DNA of 64,000 bases from Tetrapyrgos nigripes (Eukaryota > Basidiomycota > Agaricomycetes > Agaricales > Campanellaceae), in contig JAACJM010000105.1 in NCBI GenBank assembly GCA_013368315.1, positions 186,001-250,000 on the forward strand. Reading direction: 5' to 3'. Shown here in pieces: positions 12,761 through 24,474 of this stretch. Positions within the stretch are counted from its first letter, which is position 1. Every line of letters starts with the position of its first letter. The notes under the pieces were generated by a model. The model saw only the letters and a program-made list of their open reading frames with translations, did no database searches and was not told the DNA's origin. The position numbers and the translations under genes are program-made.

Positions 12761-13660
12761 CCTCAACCGAAGTTTCAGGTATCTTCCATCATGGCACGCC
12801 TTCCTGGCCACTCAGCAACCCTCTATCTTGCGAGTACATGTATGTGTATGCATAATTATTGCTTTGACGATATCCTGACCTTCGATACTCTTCTACAGGG
12901 TGGACTGCGATGTTGGCGATTTTCAAACATTGGGATACTGCCCTGAGGCCCCTGACTCCCTACATGATCCTGCGCAATTCTACATCCAAATGCATGGTTC
13001 CAAGCAAAGACTTTCCTTGAATTTCGCACTTCTTATCGCCACGCAAAAGCTAGCCTACAACTGCGTTCTTGTGGCCCTGGTCGACATCCCGTTCCTGGAA
13101 CATTTTCGTCAAAGCTGCTGGGTGGGATCTCACGCTCACCGCTTGCTCTTACAATCAAAAGTCTCTGCGTGCCTCACCCGTTGCTCACCCGAGGCCCAGT
13201 AGTTTATTTTATTCGGATGCTCATCCGAAAAAGTCGAATGTGAGCACAATCTGTCGTTCGCAAGTGTTTGTGTTGATCATTAACACATCAGGTCTGACAG
13301 GTCTGATCCAACAATGATTGCAACTCTACAGACGGGATCAATGCTAGTCGCTCTGGATGACGATGTCATTCTGTGATAGAGAACTTTCCCCATAATAATT
13401 TCTTTATTCTTCAAGGTTGATTCTTGTTCAAGGGTTGAGATCAAAGAACGTTTCAAAGCCGTTTTCTACCGGCAGCTCAAAGCAGGCAGGCATCCACGAT
13501 CTGTATCAGCGACCGCAAACGTATAAAAAACAGTTCGAAAGGCCTCTGTAGTCCATCAGCACTCTTCACTCTCCTGGGCAAAGAGGTCAGTCAGACCTAC
13601 GTTGACGCGTTTATATAACTTCACCTCTGATCAAAACTCACAGACTACGCATATCCAACA
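12761..13660. other. Intergenic stretch before the small secreted protein
   Basis: A plus-strand frame at 12900-13202 (100 residues, Cys-rich at its end) has an ATG but no motif I recognise. The end of the stretch is the promoter of the next gene: TATATAA at 13612-13618 lies about 45 nt before its ATG. Confidence 0.35.
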
Positions 13661-13918
13661 ATGATGAAAGCAGCCACCCTTGTAACCCTATTCTCCACCA
13701 TGATCGCAATCCTCGCTGTCCCTTCACCAGGCATCTTGCTCGAGAAACGTGCTACAGTTTGCGGCATTGGCTCGACGATTCCTGACGGCGCCGACGCTGC
13801 CTGTCCCGCCGGACAAAGGTGCGGCTGCCCATCTATCGACATTTGTCCGGTTGTTGGCTGTACGCCTTTCATCACTTGGAGTTGCGTGCCCAAAGATTGT
13901 CCGACTGCTTGCTGTTAG
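13661..13918 (+). CDS. Small secreted cysteine-rich protein
   Basis: An intron-free frame of 85 residues. Residues 1 to about 20 form a signal peptide (MMKAATLVTLFSTMIAILAV) followed by SPGILLEKR, where the KR pair is a good Kex2 processing site. The predicted mature peptide of about 54 residues begins ATVCGIG and contains ten cysteines, ending in a CC pair, so five disulfides are possible. It is rich in Pro, Gly and small residues. Two ATGs in a row open the frame (13661 and 13664); either is possible. A TATATAA block about 45 nt upstream supports real transcription. I cannot place it in a named family. By size and Cys content it belongs with fungal small secreted proteins, which include effectors, antimicrobial peptides and cell-surface peptides; which of these is unknown. 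Confidence 0.75.
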   Translation: MMKAATLVTLFSTMIAILAVPSPGILLEKRATVCGIGSTIPDGADAACPAGQRCGCPSIDICPVVGCTPFITWSCVPKDCPTACC

Positions 13919-14378
13919 GTGGATAAGTTGGGATGCAGGACTCGAAGACGGATTACTTGTCAGCATAATATAATGGATGGTTTATTGTACAGAATTCTGT
14001 ATATCTATGGTCCTTATCGAGTCTGAGATATTTTTACTTGAAGGAAGTCTTTGTATCATGCTCTCTGTCCATCCGCGGAAGGAACACCCCTATTTGTTAG
14101 TTGTTTGTTGGTGGTTTGCTGGTACGGTTTGCCGGCGGTTTGGCAGTTCCCATTCCTCTTTTCAATTGCCCCATCCATCTACGTGATCTAATTCAAGCCA
14201 ACTGAAAGGACTTGTCCTCCCCGTCGCTACTTCTGATGTTCATAATTCAAGCCGACGGAAAGGACTACTAGTATCTTCCCCGTTGCTACTTCTTATGTTC
14301 GTTCATAAAAACCACTGAGCAACTATCGCTGCAGCTATCCTTCCACCAGCAAACTGCCCTAGTTAATCCTCCAATGCA
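13919..14378. other. Intergenic, with a short duplicated phrase
   Basis: No gene. A phrase of about 50 nt occurs twice with small changes: around 14191-14235 (TTCAAGCCAACTGAAAGGAC ... CCCCGTCGCTACTTCTGATG) and around 14243-14297 (TTCAAGCCGACGGAAAGGAC ... CCCCGTTGCTACTTCTTATG). It is a local tandem duplication just upstream of the next gene. Confidence 0.6.
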
Positions 14379-15853
14379 ATGTCCGTTGTATCCGATGAAC
14401 AATTTTTGCTGTTGAGAACACACTTTGCAGAGACAGCTTCTGGAATCGCGGTGTATGGTGGGTACTACTCTTCTTGCTATGTGGACCAGCACTGACTGCA
14501 TATCATCACGCAGGAGCATATACTATTTTGCTCTTTGCTACGACATACACCATAATGTGAGTGTCCTTCCATTGCAGAAGACGTTGCCCTTCTTAATGCG
14601 TGATTCACATTTGCAGAGATCAAGGCCTTCGCAAGTCCAAAGGGCGTAGAGTGCTTCTCGCCGTCATATGGCTCATGTACATCAACGCGACCATTGTCGG
14701 GGCGGTGTATGTCCGGTTCTTCATGATGAGCATTGACATGTTGCAGACTACCAAGCCCAATCCACCTACCGAAGGCGATTTCGACCGATTGTACAAGCTT
14801 ATCATTCCCATTGGGGATATGAACGTACGTATCGTCTTGAAAAACCTCAATGGTTCTCACTGATTCTCGACAATATTAGTACATTCTCGGCGATGCTGTG
14901 GTCGTATGGCGGGCTTGGGTACTATATCCCCAAAATCCGAAGGTTCGAGCATCCCTTGCGTTCTGTATGGTTGGCACTTCCGGTGAGTTCCATCATTGTA
15001 CCTTTGTCGTTTTCAGTTTCTGAAGATATATCCCAGTCGCTACTATAATCAATGCCGTCATTGGGATTCAGGAGGTTCCGTACACTCACGAGGAGCGTGA
15101 AGGTCTGGAGACACTTGGATTCTTCTTGCCCTTATTGGCAACAAACTTGTTTGCGACTGGCCTGGTTGCATATCGAGTCTGGTCAGTCTACTTCACTCGG
15201 CTCTCGAAAACTCTCCTCAAACACCGTACAGGCAATACCGGATGTTGTGGTCAGAGCTTGGAAAGGAGTCAAGAATCTTCAGGAACTTGTTGGCAGAGAA
15301 GGCTTTGATCATCCTACTTGAGTCAGGGATCCTCTTCTGTGTCTACTGGGTTCGTGTTCATATGCGTGTCATGATATTCAACGAAGGCTCAAGTTGCTAT
15401 CTGGTCACTGATGTAGGTCGTGGCGATGCTGAGCGCATTGAACCTGGTGGGTAACCTGGCGCACCAACTGTTGGTATGCATACTACCCCAGCTCGAGGTA
15501 CTGTATGCTGATTTTGAGACACATGAACGCTTTCTGACTTTGATAACTGCTAGGGCTTATATCTTACTCTGGTGATACTGGCTGTCACCTATCAGAAACG
15601 AATAGCCGACGCGTCAACCTCTTTCGACGAATTCAGCGCAATTGACGTTATTGCTTCGACAACTAGACAAACTAGACACGAAACTCCTCTGATCTTTGCC
15701 CGCGGACAGCTTCCACATACTGATGAGGAGAGGCCTGTCGAGGTACTTCTCGAGGTCAAGCCGCAATGCCACAGTACTAGAGACGGTAGTTCACTTCTAG
15801 AGGCCGGTCATCTTTCAACATGTATCGGTGAAACGGCACCAAGGTCAGATTAG
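14379..15853 (+). CDS. Fungal multi-pass integral membrane protein, about seven segments
   Basis: Exon 1 starts MSVVSDEQFLLLRTHFAETA; then GAYTILLFATTYTII forms the first clear membrane helix, followed by VLLAVIWLMYINATIVGAVY, the loop with PPTEGDFDRLYKLIIP, YILGDAVVVWRAWVLYPQNP, FFLPLLATNLFATGLVAYRVW, EKALIILLESGILFCVYWV and a last helix near YLTLVILAVTYQK. The hydrophilic C-tail ends at 15853. At least seven introns of about 50-60 nt separate the exons. The order of helices and the WRAWVLYP and LLESG phrases match a large Agaricomycete family of seven-helix proteins of unknown role, GPCR-like only in topology. Sensor or transporter roles are both possible; nothing nearby helps decide. Confidence 0.82.
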
Positions 15854-16608
15854 ACAGGGTTATAATACTATCGCTTTGCCAATGGGTCCAATGTCCTTTT
15901 GCTACGATAGGAGATGATCTTGAGATGGTCATAGAGGGGATGGTTTAGGTATAGTCCTTTGTAAAATTTGATGTCTGTAGATTGGCCAAACTGCGACAAG
16001 CTCTAACCTCTCATTTTGAGATCATCTGTTTGTTATCATATATCTCAGAAATATTTTTTTATTAGAATCCATGATTACCAACGTCAGTACGCTAGTAGTT
16101 ATCGTCTTGTACCGCACGCGATGGTCACCCTCCAAAAGTTAAAACTGTTTAAGTCTGCGGCCGTTTCTTGTTCCTTCATCTTCATCTTCATACGTCATGC
16201 AAGAGCTTAGAGCTACCGACACATGTACACAACTGCCGGGTACCGCTATCTTACAAGTGTTCCTACGAATTCTTCCCTAAAAGCTGTCTCGGGAGATTGT
16301 ACATCAACTGCAATTCAGCACAGTAAAAACACAGAAGACAACTCTCGCGAGGGACGCCAGACGGGACGTGTCTTTTCGAGGCTGAGGATTTCAGACGTTT
16401 GCTGGATTCAGCCCGCTGATTGAGGACCTGGAATGACTTGTCAGTGTCACTTGAAATTGAAGACTTTCTCAAAACGGCGAGTCGATGACGTCACGTTCTT
16501 CTTCTTAATTTCTTTCCGTTATCATCTACTATGAATGTCCCATGACTAGAGCCCTCTACAGCTTCCTTCTCACTGTCAGACGTGTCAAACCCGATATAAG
16601 TTAGATCC
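15854..16608. other. Intergenic
   Basis: No gene seen. Short frames at 16016-16210 and 16223-16423 carry no motif. The right end is the promoter of the following dehydrogenase gene, with a GATATAA block about 20 nt before the ATG. Confidence 0.4.
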
Positions 16609-17897
16609 ATGGCGAATGTTATCCTGATTACTGGGGCTGCAGGGTTCTTGGGCAGTCTGGTACGTTTTTGTCGCGTATGTCATTGGTAAAAGGACTGAAC
16701 CAAGGGTATACATATTATAGCTTGCTCAAGCCATTCTTAACGACCCCAAAACCCCTGATGCACGTCTTATCCTAGCTGACATCGTCGAGCCAGCTGCACC
16801 GTCCAACTCAGATACCAGCCCGAACGGGAACGTTCTGACCCTCAAGGTGGACTTAACTCAGTCATCCGATATCGACACGCTGTTTAAAACCAAGCTTGGT
16901 GTTCCTGATGCAGTGTATTGTATGCATGGTATCATGTCTAGAGGCTCAGAAGACAAGTTTGATTTCGCTCTCAAGGTCATCAATGTATAATGTATGTAGA
17001 TCCGGGTAGTAAGCTGATTCTGCCATAGGTTAATGTGGACTCTGTACGAGATCTGCTGCAGGCTGCTAGGAGATATGGACATGCTGCCGGTAGACTGATC
17101 AAGTTCATATTCACTTCGTCACTAGCTGTATATGGAGGTCCTCTTGTAAGTCAAGTATTATAGTTCTGTGAAGAGAAATCATTCATTTCTTGCCAGCCCG
17201 ATGTAGTCGTACCCTCAACCATCGCCACTCCAGAAGGCTCGTACGGAATGGGAAAACTTTGTTCGGAACTCTTCATCAATGAGTTTACTCGGAGAGGATT
17301 TGTGGACGGAAGGATCCTGCGTTTACCGACTGTTACAGTGAGGCCTGGAGCTCCAGCTGCAGCTAGCTCTTCGTTCATTTCCGGTGAGTACACCCTAATC
17401 TTGGGGAAAATTCCACTCTAATCCCTGAACTGTATTGTTCAGGTATAATCCGCGAACCCATGCAAGGCCTCAAAGCTATTTGTCCTATTGGTGACTCGCT
17501 AGACTCTTCAGAGCTGGACATCGCGCTGTGGATTTCCAGTCCCAAGACTGTCATTAAAAATCTCGTCATTGCCAAACATATCCCTGCAGACAAGTTTTTA
17601 TCGCATACGAGAGTAGTCTGTGTGCCCGGAATCACGACTACCGTTCGGGGAGAACTCGAAGCGCTAAAGGCCGTCTCGGACAGAGTGAAGCTCAAAAGCG
17701 GGGAAGAAGTGGACGTGCTAAGTTTGGTCGAGTTCAGGGATGATCCAATGAACAGAAGAATTGTTGCATCATGGCCTTCAAAGTTCGATAACTCGTATGC
17801 CTTGAATCTAGGGTTTATGGTTGATAGTGGTGGGATGATCGGAGTTGTTGAGGAGTTCAAGAAGGTTCTTGAAGGGCGAATGGCGCAGTCTTTGTGA
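16609..17897 (+). CDS. NAD-dependent epimerase/dehydratase family enzyme, D-erythronate dehydrogenase-like
   Basis: An extended short-chain dehydrogenase with an N-terminal Rossmann fold. The first exon encodes MANVILITGAAGFLGSL, with the glycine motif GAAGFLG that binds NAD. Later exons give LILADIVEPAAP and the acidic residue that selects NAD, FIFTSSLAVYGGPL, and SYGMGKLCSELFINEF, which holds the catalytic YxxxK pair. RILRLPTVTVRPGAPAAA is a block I know from DenD-type oxidoreductases that act on sugar acids such as D-erythronate. The C-terminal exon (17443-17897) carries the substrate domain and ends GRMAQSL. Four or five small introns are visible. The gene looks complete. The exact substrate is inferred from family resemblance only. 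Confidence 0.9.
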
Positions 17898-19280
17898 TGT
17901 ATTGCACATGTTTTCAAGCTATGTCATTCGCGGCTTTGAGCGCCCTAATCTTGAAAATACCTGGAGATGCACATGGTTGTATCTAGACATTCCATGTGCT
18001 TGAACACGAATGAAATAACAGATCGTCAAGGGCTGAGTAACTACTGACCTTGGTGATGAAAGCATTTAGTAAATGCCGGCGGCGGAGTTTAAAGAGCTTT
18101 TTGGTCATGCTCCACCAGTCTCCCTCAGATTATCTTTCTGAACCACACTATACGGACGTCAACTACGTGCGTTTTCTGATTCACTCTGATGGAAACCGTT
18201 AGTACCAAAGTTGCTTCAGGTAAGCTGCTTCACGTAGCAAATGCAATTTCTGTACTGACTAGATGATCGTCAATTGGACAGGCAACTGATAAATCCCGAC
18301 GAGTATGTTGTATAGAGATAAGAGCGTTTCCGAGAATAGAAGGTGTGTGCTCAAAGATAATTCAGTTCTGCTTATTCTGACGCTATATCGTTCACCGGTC
18401 CGTGTGCATTCTGACCATGCTTGCTTCCCGGACGCCCCAGCACGGTGCACCTCCGCTCTTCCAGCAGTTTTTATTTATTTTACTGGCATCACTGCGCCGC
18501 CGTGAGAGATAACAGCATCAATCAGTGAGCATTTGCGACTATTTCTTATGGTTTTGAATATCCACTGATTGCGCAATGCGGTCTCTGAAAACGAAAGCAG
18601 GCCAGGGCGATGATTTTATCACGAAGAATCATCTTTTGCCAGCGAATCGCCACTACGCAAAGAAGCAGTGATCAGAAGTGCACCATATGTGACTGCCATA
18701 AAGCACGCTGATGGTGGTCACACTCTTCCCACTACTGAAATAAGTACTGTGCCTTTTGGTTCTGTTCCTAGTGAAGACACGGAAGTGGTACTGGTCCCGT
18801 CTCCTGTGCGAAAGGTGGTTACAAATTGGATGAATAGCGCATGCGACATGAAGAGTCTGAGTCTGAGATGACTTACTTGGTGGCACTTGGTGAAGCAATT
18901 CGTGAAATATCTTCTGTAAGTCGGCTGTCTTCGACCTGTGTTCAGAAAGGTTTACCTCATTTTCGTAGTCACCAACGGCCAGCTCGGTGGAACATCATCG
19001 CAGAGAAACCCGTTTCTGTATGATTATCAGCGCAAGTAACTGATCCACCCTTCGGCATGGGATACACATCCTAATAAGAGTCTAAAATCTCCTGCTGAAG
19101 TTATGTCCTCGTGCTCAGCAGTTGTATAGATTCATTATCAAGCCTTGCCATCTAAAGATTCACCGAAAATGTGTTGCAATGTGCTCGGAATGAATACCTG
19201 CTACACCTCTCGTTTTGCTTCTTTCTTATCAACCATTGGGGCATGTGGTAGACTATTATAGGTGCTCTCAGAGGCTCTGG
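17898..19280. other. Long intergenic region
   Basis: About 1.4 kb without a supported gene. Frames at 18305-18505, 18668-18871 and 18841-19023 are short and motif-free. The end of the stretch holds upstream sequence of the first fungalysin gene. Confidence 0.4.
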
Positions 19281-19287
19281 TATAAAA
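19281..19287 (+). promoter_or_regulatory. TATA box of fungalysin gene 1
   Basis: TATAAAA lies 117 nt before the ATG at 19398. The leader that follows contains AGGACGTCTCTCCAGTCTTC, which recurs in the same place in the other fungalysin genes of the window. Confidence 0.7.
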
Positions 19288-19397
19288 AGTGCATGTTTTT
19301 GGCAGAAAAATGTCAGGACGTCTCTCCAGTCTTCCTTGTCTTCGAGCAATCTCGTGGAATAACTCCTCTGCTCCAAGTCTGATCACTCGCACTCGAA

Positions 19398-21637
19398 ATG
19401 GCCCGTTTCAACAAATTCTTCGCCTCGGTGTTTTTGGCTGTCGTCTACGCTTCGACGACTCTTGCTGCTCCATGGCCAATCTCCTCCAAACACACCACCC
19501 ACCGTCGCCGAGATATCAGCAGTGATCTCCAGATTGAGGTATTCCATCCAGAATCCAAGTTCGAGACATTCGGTGAGGGTATCGACCACCCCTTGTCGAA
19601 GCGTGAAGACGCTTCTCTGGACGAGACGGCTGTTGCATTCGTCGCCTCTCATCTTGGTGTCGATACCAACGATATTGAAGTCAAGTCCTCATATGAAGCC
19701 GATGTTACAGGCCATGCTTACCTCAAGCAGAAGCATGTATGTTGGCTCTCATCCTCGTGAGTCGCAGTATTCTGACCGCTTTTCTTCTTTTAGGACGGCA
19801 TCGTCTTTGCCAACGCGGTTGCCAATGTTGCCATCAAGTCGAACAAAGTCGTCTCCCTTGGTAACTCTTTCGTCAAGCCCAGTAAGTTTCTTGACAGCGC
19901 TGTATTCATTCGCATTCTGATGACGTCATTCTAGGCAATATCGCATCCTCCACTCCCACTGTTTCCCTCGAGGATGCCACTGCTACTGCTGAGAAAGCGC
20001 TCTCGGGTACTTTCAACCAGCACCCTGCCACCCTGGAGTTCTTGGTGAAGGATGATGGATCAGCTGTTCTGACCCATGTAATGCAGATTCAGAACGAAGA
20101 AGCCGGTACTTGGTTCGAAGCTTTCGTCGATGCACACAGCAATGAGCTTGTGTCTGTTACTGACTTCGTCAGCAAGGCCTCGGTAAATTGAATTATTCTT
20201 GGCTTTCCAACCCTTTGCTCACCATTATCTATCTAGTACCTTGTCCTTCCCATCACTAAGGAGACCCTTACCCAAGGTTTTGAGACTCTCACTGACCCTC
20301 AAAACACCGCCTCTTCTCCTCAGGGATGGCACAGCACCGGTACCACTACCACGACGTGAGTTTTCCAGTAATACGTTTCATTTTTTTTCGGTAGCTCAAA
20401 TTGCCTTTTCATTTCAGTGACACCAGTGGAAACAACGTCATCGCCTTCAAGGGCTCTCAAAGTGCTACCACGAAACAGTCATCGTCTGGACTGAACTTCA
20501 TCTTCACCCAGAATCCTAATGCTGCTCCGACTACGGCCGTTAACGTTGACGCTGCTAGGGTCAACGGTTTCTACCTCGTGAACACCCTGCACGACATTTG
20601 GTACCAGTGCGTAACGTCAAATGTATTCCTATACTCGGCTCATTTATTGACGAAATCACGTAGATATGGCTTCACCGAGGCCGCCTTCAACTTCCAAACA
20701 AACAACTTTGGAAAGGGTGGTGCTGGAAATGACCGTGTCACTGTTTCCATCCAAGACTCCGCTGGTACAGACAATGCCGATTTCTCCACTCCTCCCGACG
20801 GTCAATCCGGAGCAATGAGAATGTTCTTGTGGGATCTCACCAACGTATGTGTCTATATCAATTTATGAATAAGATGATGGCGCTGACTGTTTTTGCTTAG
20901 CCTGAACGTGACGGCGCACTCGAGAACGACATCCCCAATCACGAAAATACTCACGGTCTCAGTAACCGAATGACTGGTGGAGGAACTGGTCGTTGCCTCC
21001 AGACCACTGAAGCTGGTGGTATGGGTGAGGGTTGGTCTGATGCTATGGCTGAGTGAGTCTATTCATCGCCGTACAAACTGATGCATTACTGACTCTTCTG
21101 CAGCTGGATGGAGAAAACTTCTGCTGCTGTTCCCGACTACGTCTTGGGTCAATATGTCACCAACGACCCGGCTGGTATTCGAAGCCACCCGTACTCAACT
21201 TCCGCCTCTGTCAACCCTCTCCGTTACTCCAGCCTGCAGACCTTGAGAGAAGTTCACGACATTGGTGAAGTCTGGGCTAACATCCTCCACAACGTTTACG
21301 CTGCGCTCGTCGGTGCCCATGGTTTCTCTACCACCGCCAAGACCGATAGCACTGGAACCCAAGGAAACACTGTCTTCCTTCACTTGTTCTTGGATGCTCT
21401 TGCTCTGCAACCTTGCAACCCCACTTGTACGTCATCCTACTTCCTGCCTTGACTCGATGTTAATGCTGATTTTCTTCATTTCTAGTCCTCACTGCCCGAG
21501 ATGCCTGGATCCAAGCCGACGTTAACAGGTTCGGAGGTGCCAACAAATGTCTTCTCTGGACCGCTTTCGCCAGCCGAGGATTGGGTGTCAATGCCGCTAA
21601 CCACCAGGATAACACTGCTGTTCCCTCTGGTTGCTAG
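19398..21637 (+). CDS. Fungalysin (M36) secreted metalloprotease, copy 1
   Basis: A secreted zinc endopeptidase made as a preproenzyme. Residues 1 to about 22 are the signal peptide ([20 protein letters not shown]). A propeptide follows, with [15 protein letters not shown] and an FTP-like inhibitory region (HAYLKQKH ... [10 protein letters not shown]). The catalytic domain has [30 protein letters not shown] and the zinc site [15 protein letters not shown], where the two His and the Glu of HExxH are kept; the third ligand lies in EGWSDAMA. The C-terminal part (FVTARDAW-like, GLGVNAAN) ends at Cys and TAG. Eight introns are visible. It lacks the intron that the other copies have between TPPD and GQ, but keeps the one just after the zinc-binding exon. 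The likely role is protein breakdown outside the cell for nitrogen or during decay or host contact. Confidence 0.94.
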
Positions 21638-21769
21638 ATTATTTCTGATGTCTCTCTCATTTCATGGTTGTACGATACAAAAACGACTACAGATGTACCG
21701 CAATGTTGTATTATTATCACTCTCTTCATCTGGGTTTGGCACAAGCCAAATGTAGTACGCTAGTACGCA

Positions 21770-22102
21770 ATGCAATTACTCATGATCATTTTTGCATCTC
21801 TTTGTCTTGGTACTCCGCTTGGATCTTACTCGAGTGACACTAGGCGTACAATGCAAGAGTTATATATTACTGCTCACTACATGGGAGAGCCCTTGGGTCG
21901 AAAAGACAAATGCGTCTACACTAGGGCTCCTGGACCTTGTAAGTTTGCGGTCGATGTTGAGCTGCTTTGTCAGGGGAATCGGATCTCGATTGCCGGGATA
22001 GTGGTTAGGCGAACTCCGTCTGTGTGCCAATCACTTCAAAAGTGGCAGGAGGGGGAGCTAGAGTGCATGAACGACAGACAAAGATGGTACGTACAAGTAT
22101 AG
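21770..22102 (+). CDS. Possible small secreted protein, 110 aa
   Basis: An intron-free frame opened by a true ATG, only 130 nt after fungalysin copy 1. Its first residues (MQLLMIIFASLCLG) form a plausible signal peptide with cleavage after TPLG; the rest holds five cysteines, an odd number. Codon choice includes several uncommon codons and no promoter is obvious, so it may instead be part of the 3' region of the protease gene. Confidence 0.28.
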   Translation: MQLLMIIFASLCLGTPLGSYSSDTRRTMQELYITAHYMGEPLGRKDKCVYTRAPGPCKFAVDVELLCQGNRISIAGIVVRRTPSVCQSLQKWQEGELECMNDRQRWYVQV

Positions 22103-22534
22103 CGCAGTACCGGGTAGTTGGCGATGCCTTCATTCCCGAGACATGCACTGGGTAGCTCCGAGCAAGCTCCGAGTCCCATCGGAGTGTCCAAAAACCATTG
22201 ATATCGATCAAAAGAGCAGACGGAGAGAGATAGAGAAAGATCCAGAAGCAGAAGACAGACTGATGCAGAAGATGGAACAAGGCAGTGATCTACCACTAAG
22301 GTATTTGTGATCTCTACCAGGTTCCTCGGTTTCCTTGGATTATTATACGGTCTGTTCTCTGGCGAAAGTCAAATCCTGACTGACAGTCTTTTATGTAGAT
22401 GAGAGTAACGGAGACCAACGGAGATAGTGGCGGTGCACAAACGGATCAATTTGACCTCTACCCGGCCATCCATTTTTTCGTTATGTACTCCCGTCAGACC
22501 TTATAAACCATGCTCTCAGGATGTCCTGTCTTGC
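22103..22534. other. Intergenic, promoter of the arrestin-like gene
   Basis: No gene. A TTATAAA block at 22500-22506 lies about 30 nt before the chosen ATG of the next gene, implying a very short leader. Confidence 0.5.
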
Positions 22535-24474
22535 ATGTCAACCACGACGACGTCCTACCCGTATCACTTCCTTCACGGCAGCACCGCTTCCCTTCTCCCT
22601 GGACAGTCAACCACCTCCTTGCCCGCGTACACGCGTCGTGCATCACCCTCACCGCGTCGGACGACCAGACCAAAAACAGAACATATCGTAGAGCTCTCGA
22701 ACATCTCAGGTATAGGCGGGGCAACCTCCAAGAAGTCAAAGCCCTGGGCAGTCTTGAAAATCTACAGCAGTGCGCGCTCGTCAAAGAGCTTACCGGTCTT
22801 CTTGGAAGGAGATAAAATTACCGGTTCTCTTACTCTCGATTTGGGACATGGTGGCTGGATGAGCAGTAGTACTGGAGTTGGGGATGCAATCACCTCAGTG
22901 AAAATCGTAGTACGAGGAGAGTTTGCAAGTGGAAATATCAACACAGTGGAGGGAAACAGGACATTCCTCGAGATGCCAACCGAGCTATGGACTAAGGACG
23001 CGCACAATCCCAAGTTATCTGGGGTACAGCATTGGCCTTTCTCAATATCTCTTCCCGGAGAGGTCTTTCTGTCCCGGAAGGATGAGCCAGAGGTGTCATA
23101 TCCTTTACCACATACTTTCCTTGAACGTCATACGCGAGCAAGTATTCGTTATGATTTGATGGTTTACATACTGCGCAGCAAGCTAAGGCAAAATTCTGGG
23201 TGAGTATCGTTGAGTTTTTGTTTCTTTCACTTATATTTCTCCAACGCAGCCTCCAGCAAACCTTTGTGTACGTTCCCGCAATCCGTCCCGACCCACCATC
23301 CTTTCTTCGACAACTGGCGTATCAAGAGCATTCTCCCCTTGCGAATCCATCCATAGATCCCGAAGGTTGGCTCACGCTTCCGCCGGTAGACGCCCTTGGA
23401 ACTGTCTTTGACACTCGATCAGTCCGCATTACATGCACTCTCTCACTAGCCAAACCTCTGTGCTACACACGAAATTCCTTCATACCGCTGTCCTTGCTTT
23501 TGGAATCCGATGACAGCCTGGCTCTGGACTTGCTGACAGCCAATCCAGAGTCCTCAATAAACGTTCGGTTAAGGCGGCAGACTCATCTCTTCTCATCCGA
23601 GACCGTTTTGTTCAACAACTATCGGAATCCTTTATGGACACTACACAACGGAAAGGTCGACGGAACGCATGATCTTGGTGACGCGACTTGGTGGCTTTCT
23701 TCTGATGATCATGATGAATCGACTGAGCACAGGAAGAGGATACGGTTAGATGGTGAAATCCCTTTGACGAAGGATCTTAAACCATCAACATTAATACCAT
23801 ATTTTGCCCTTGAGGTCGGTTCATCCTTTTCACTCTTCTCAGAAGTCGTTGTGCTTACCAGTCTTTTACATTTTTTACAGTACTCTATCGTTCTTCTCCC
23901 CTTCACTGCAACCGGTTTTGTTCCGTCACCTTGCCCGTCACCATCATCTTCTGCGACCTTTTCTCCCGCTGAGGATTCCCCAACTCCTCCTCATACCAAA
24001 GTGAAGAAAAAATCATCCCGAGCATCAACATCCCCAGCACCCTCAACCAACACCAACCTTCCCGGCCGTTCCGCATCCTACTCTGCATCATCCACCTCAA
24101 ATTACGTCCATTCTCAATCCTTAGCTGTCCCTATCCCTACACGCTCTGCGTCCTTTACACCTAGACCTAGCACCTCGCCATCGGCGTCTTCGTCTTCCTT
24201 TTCGTCGAATCCGAACGCTCGTCTGAGTCCTAATCATACCGGTAGTCATAGTCACGGTGGTAGCTCGGGATCGGGTGGAGGTGATGTAAAACCTCTGCTA
24301 TCACAGACTGTAAGCATAGCGACGGTTTTTGCAAAGGGTCCTAGGCCAGTTTCGGGAAAGCCAGGGCCAGTGCTGGGATCTACGGCGCAGCATTCTTCAC
24401 GGGGTGACGTACATGGATTGGATACTGGAGACGATTCGTTACCACCCGAGTATGAGGATCATGTTTCACCTTAG
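22535..24474 (+). CDS. Arrestin-like (ART-type) protein with C-terminal PPxY
   Basis: A cytoplasmic adaptor with an arrestin N-domain (VELSNISGIG, SLPVFLEGDKITGSLTLDLG, VVRGEFASGN) and C-domain (WPFSISLPGEVFLS, SYPLPHTFLE, RASIRYDLMVYI; then QQTFVYVPAIRPDPP after an intron). The third exon encodes a long Ser/Pro-rich tail with basic patches, typical of phospho-regulated disorder, and near its end LPPEYEDHV. That PPEY fits the PPxY motif by which arrestin-related trafficking adaptors recruit the Rsp5/Nedd4 ubiquitin ligase to membrane transporters. I chose the ATG at 22535 (MSTTTTSYPYHF): the longer frame upstream has no ATG and the TATA block sits inside it. Two introns, 23202-23249 and 23816-23880, join in frame. 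Position between two protease genes is probably chance. Confidence 0.88.
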
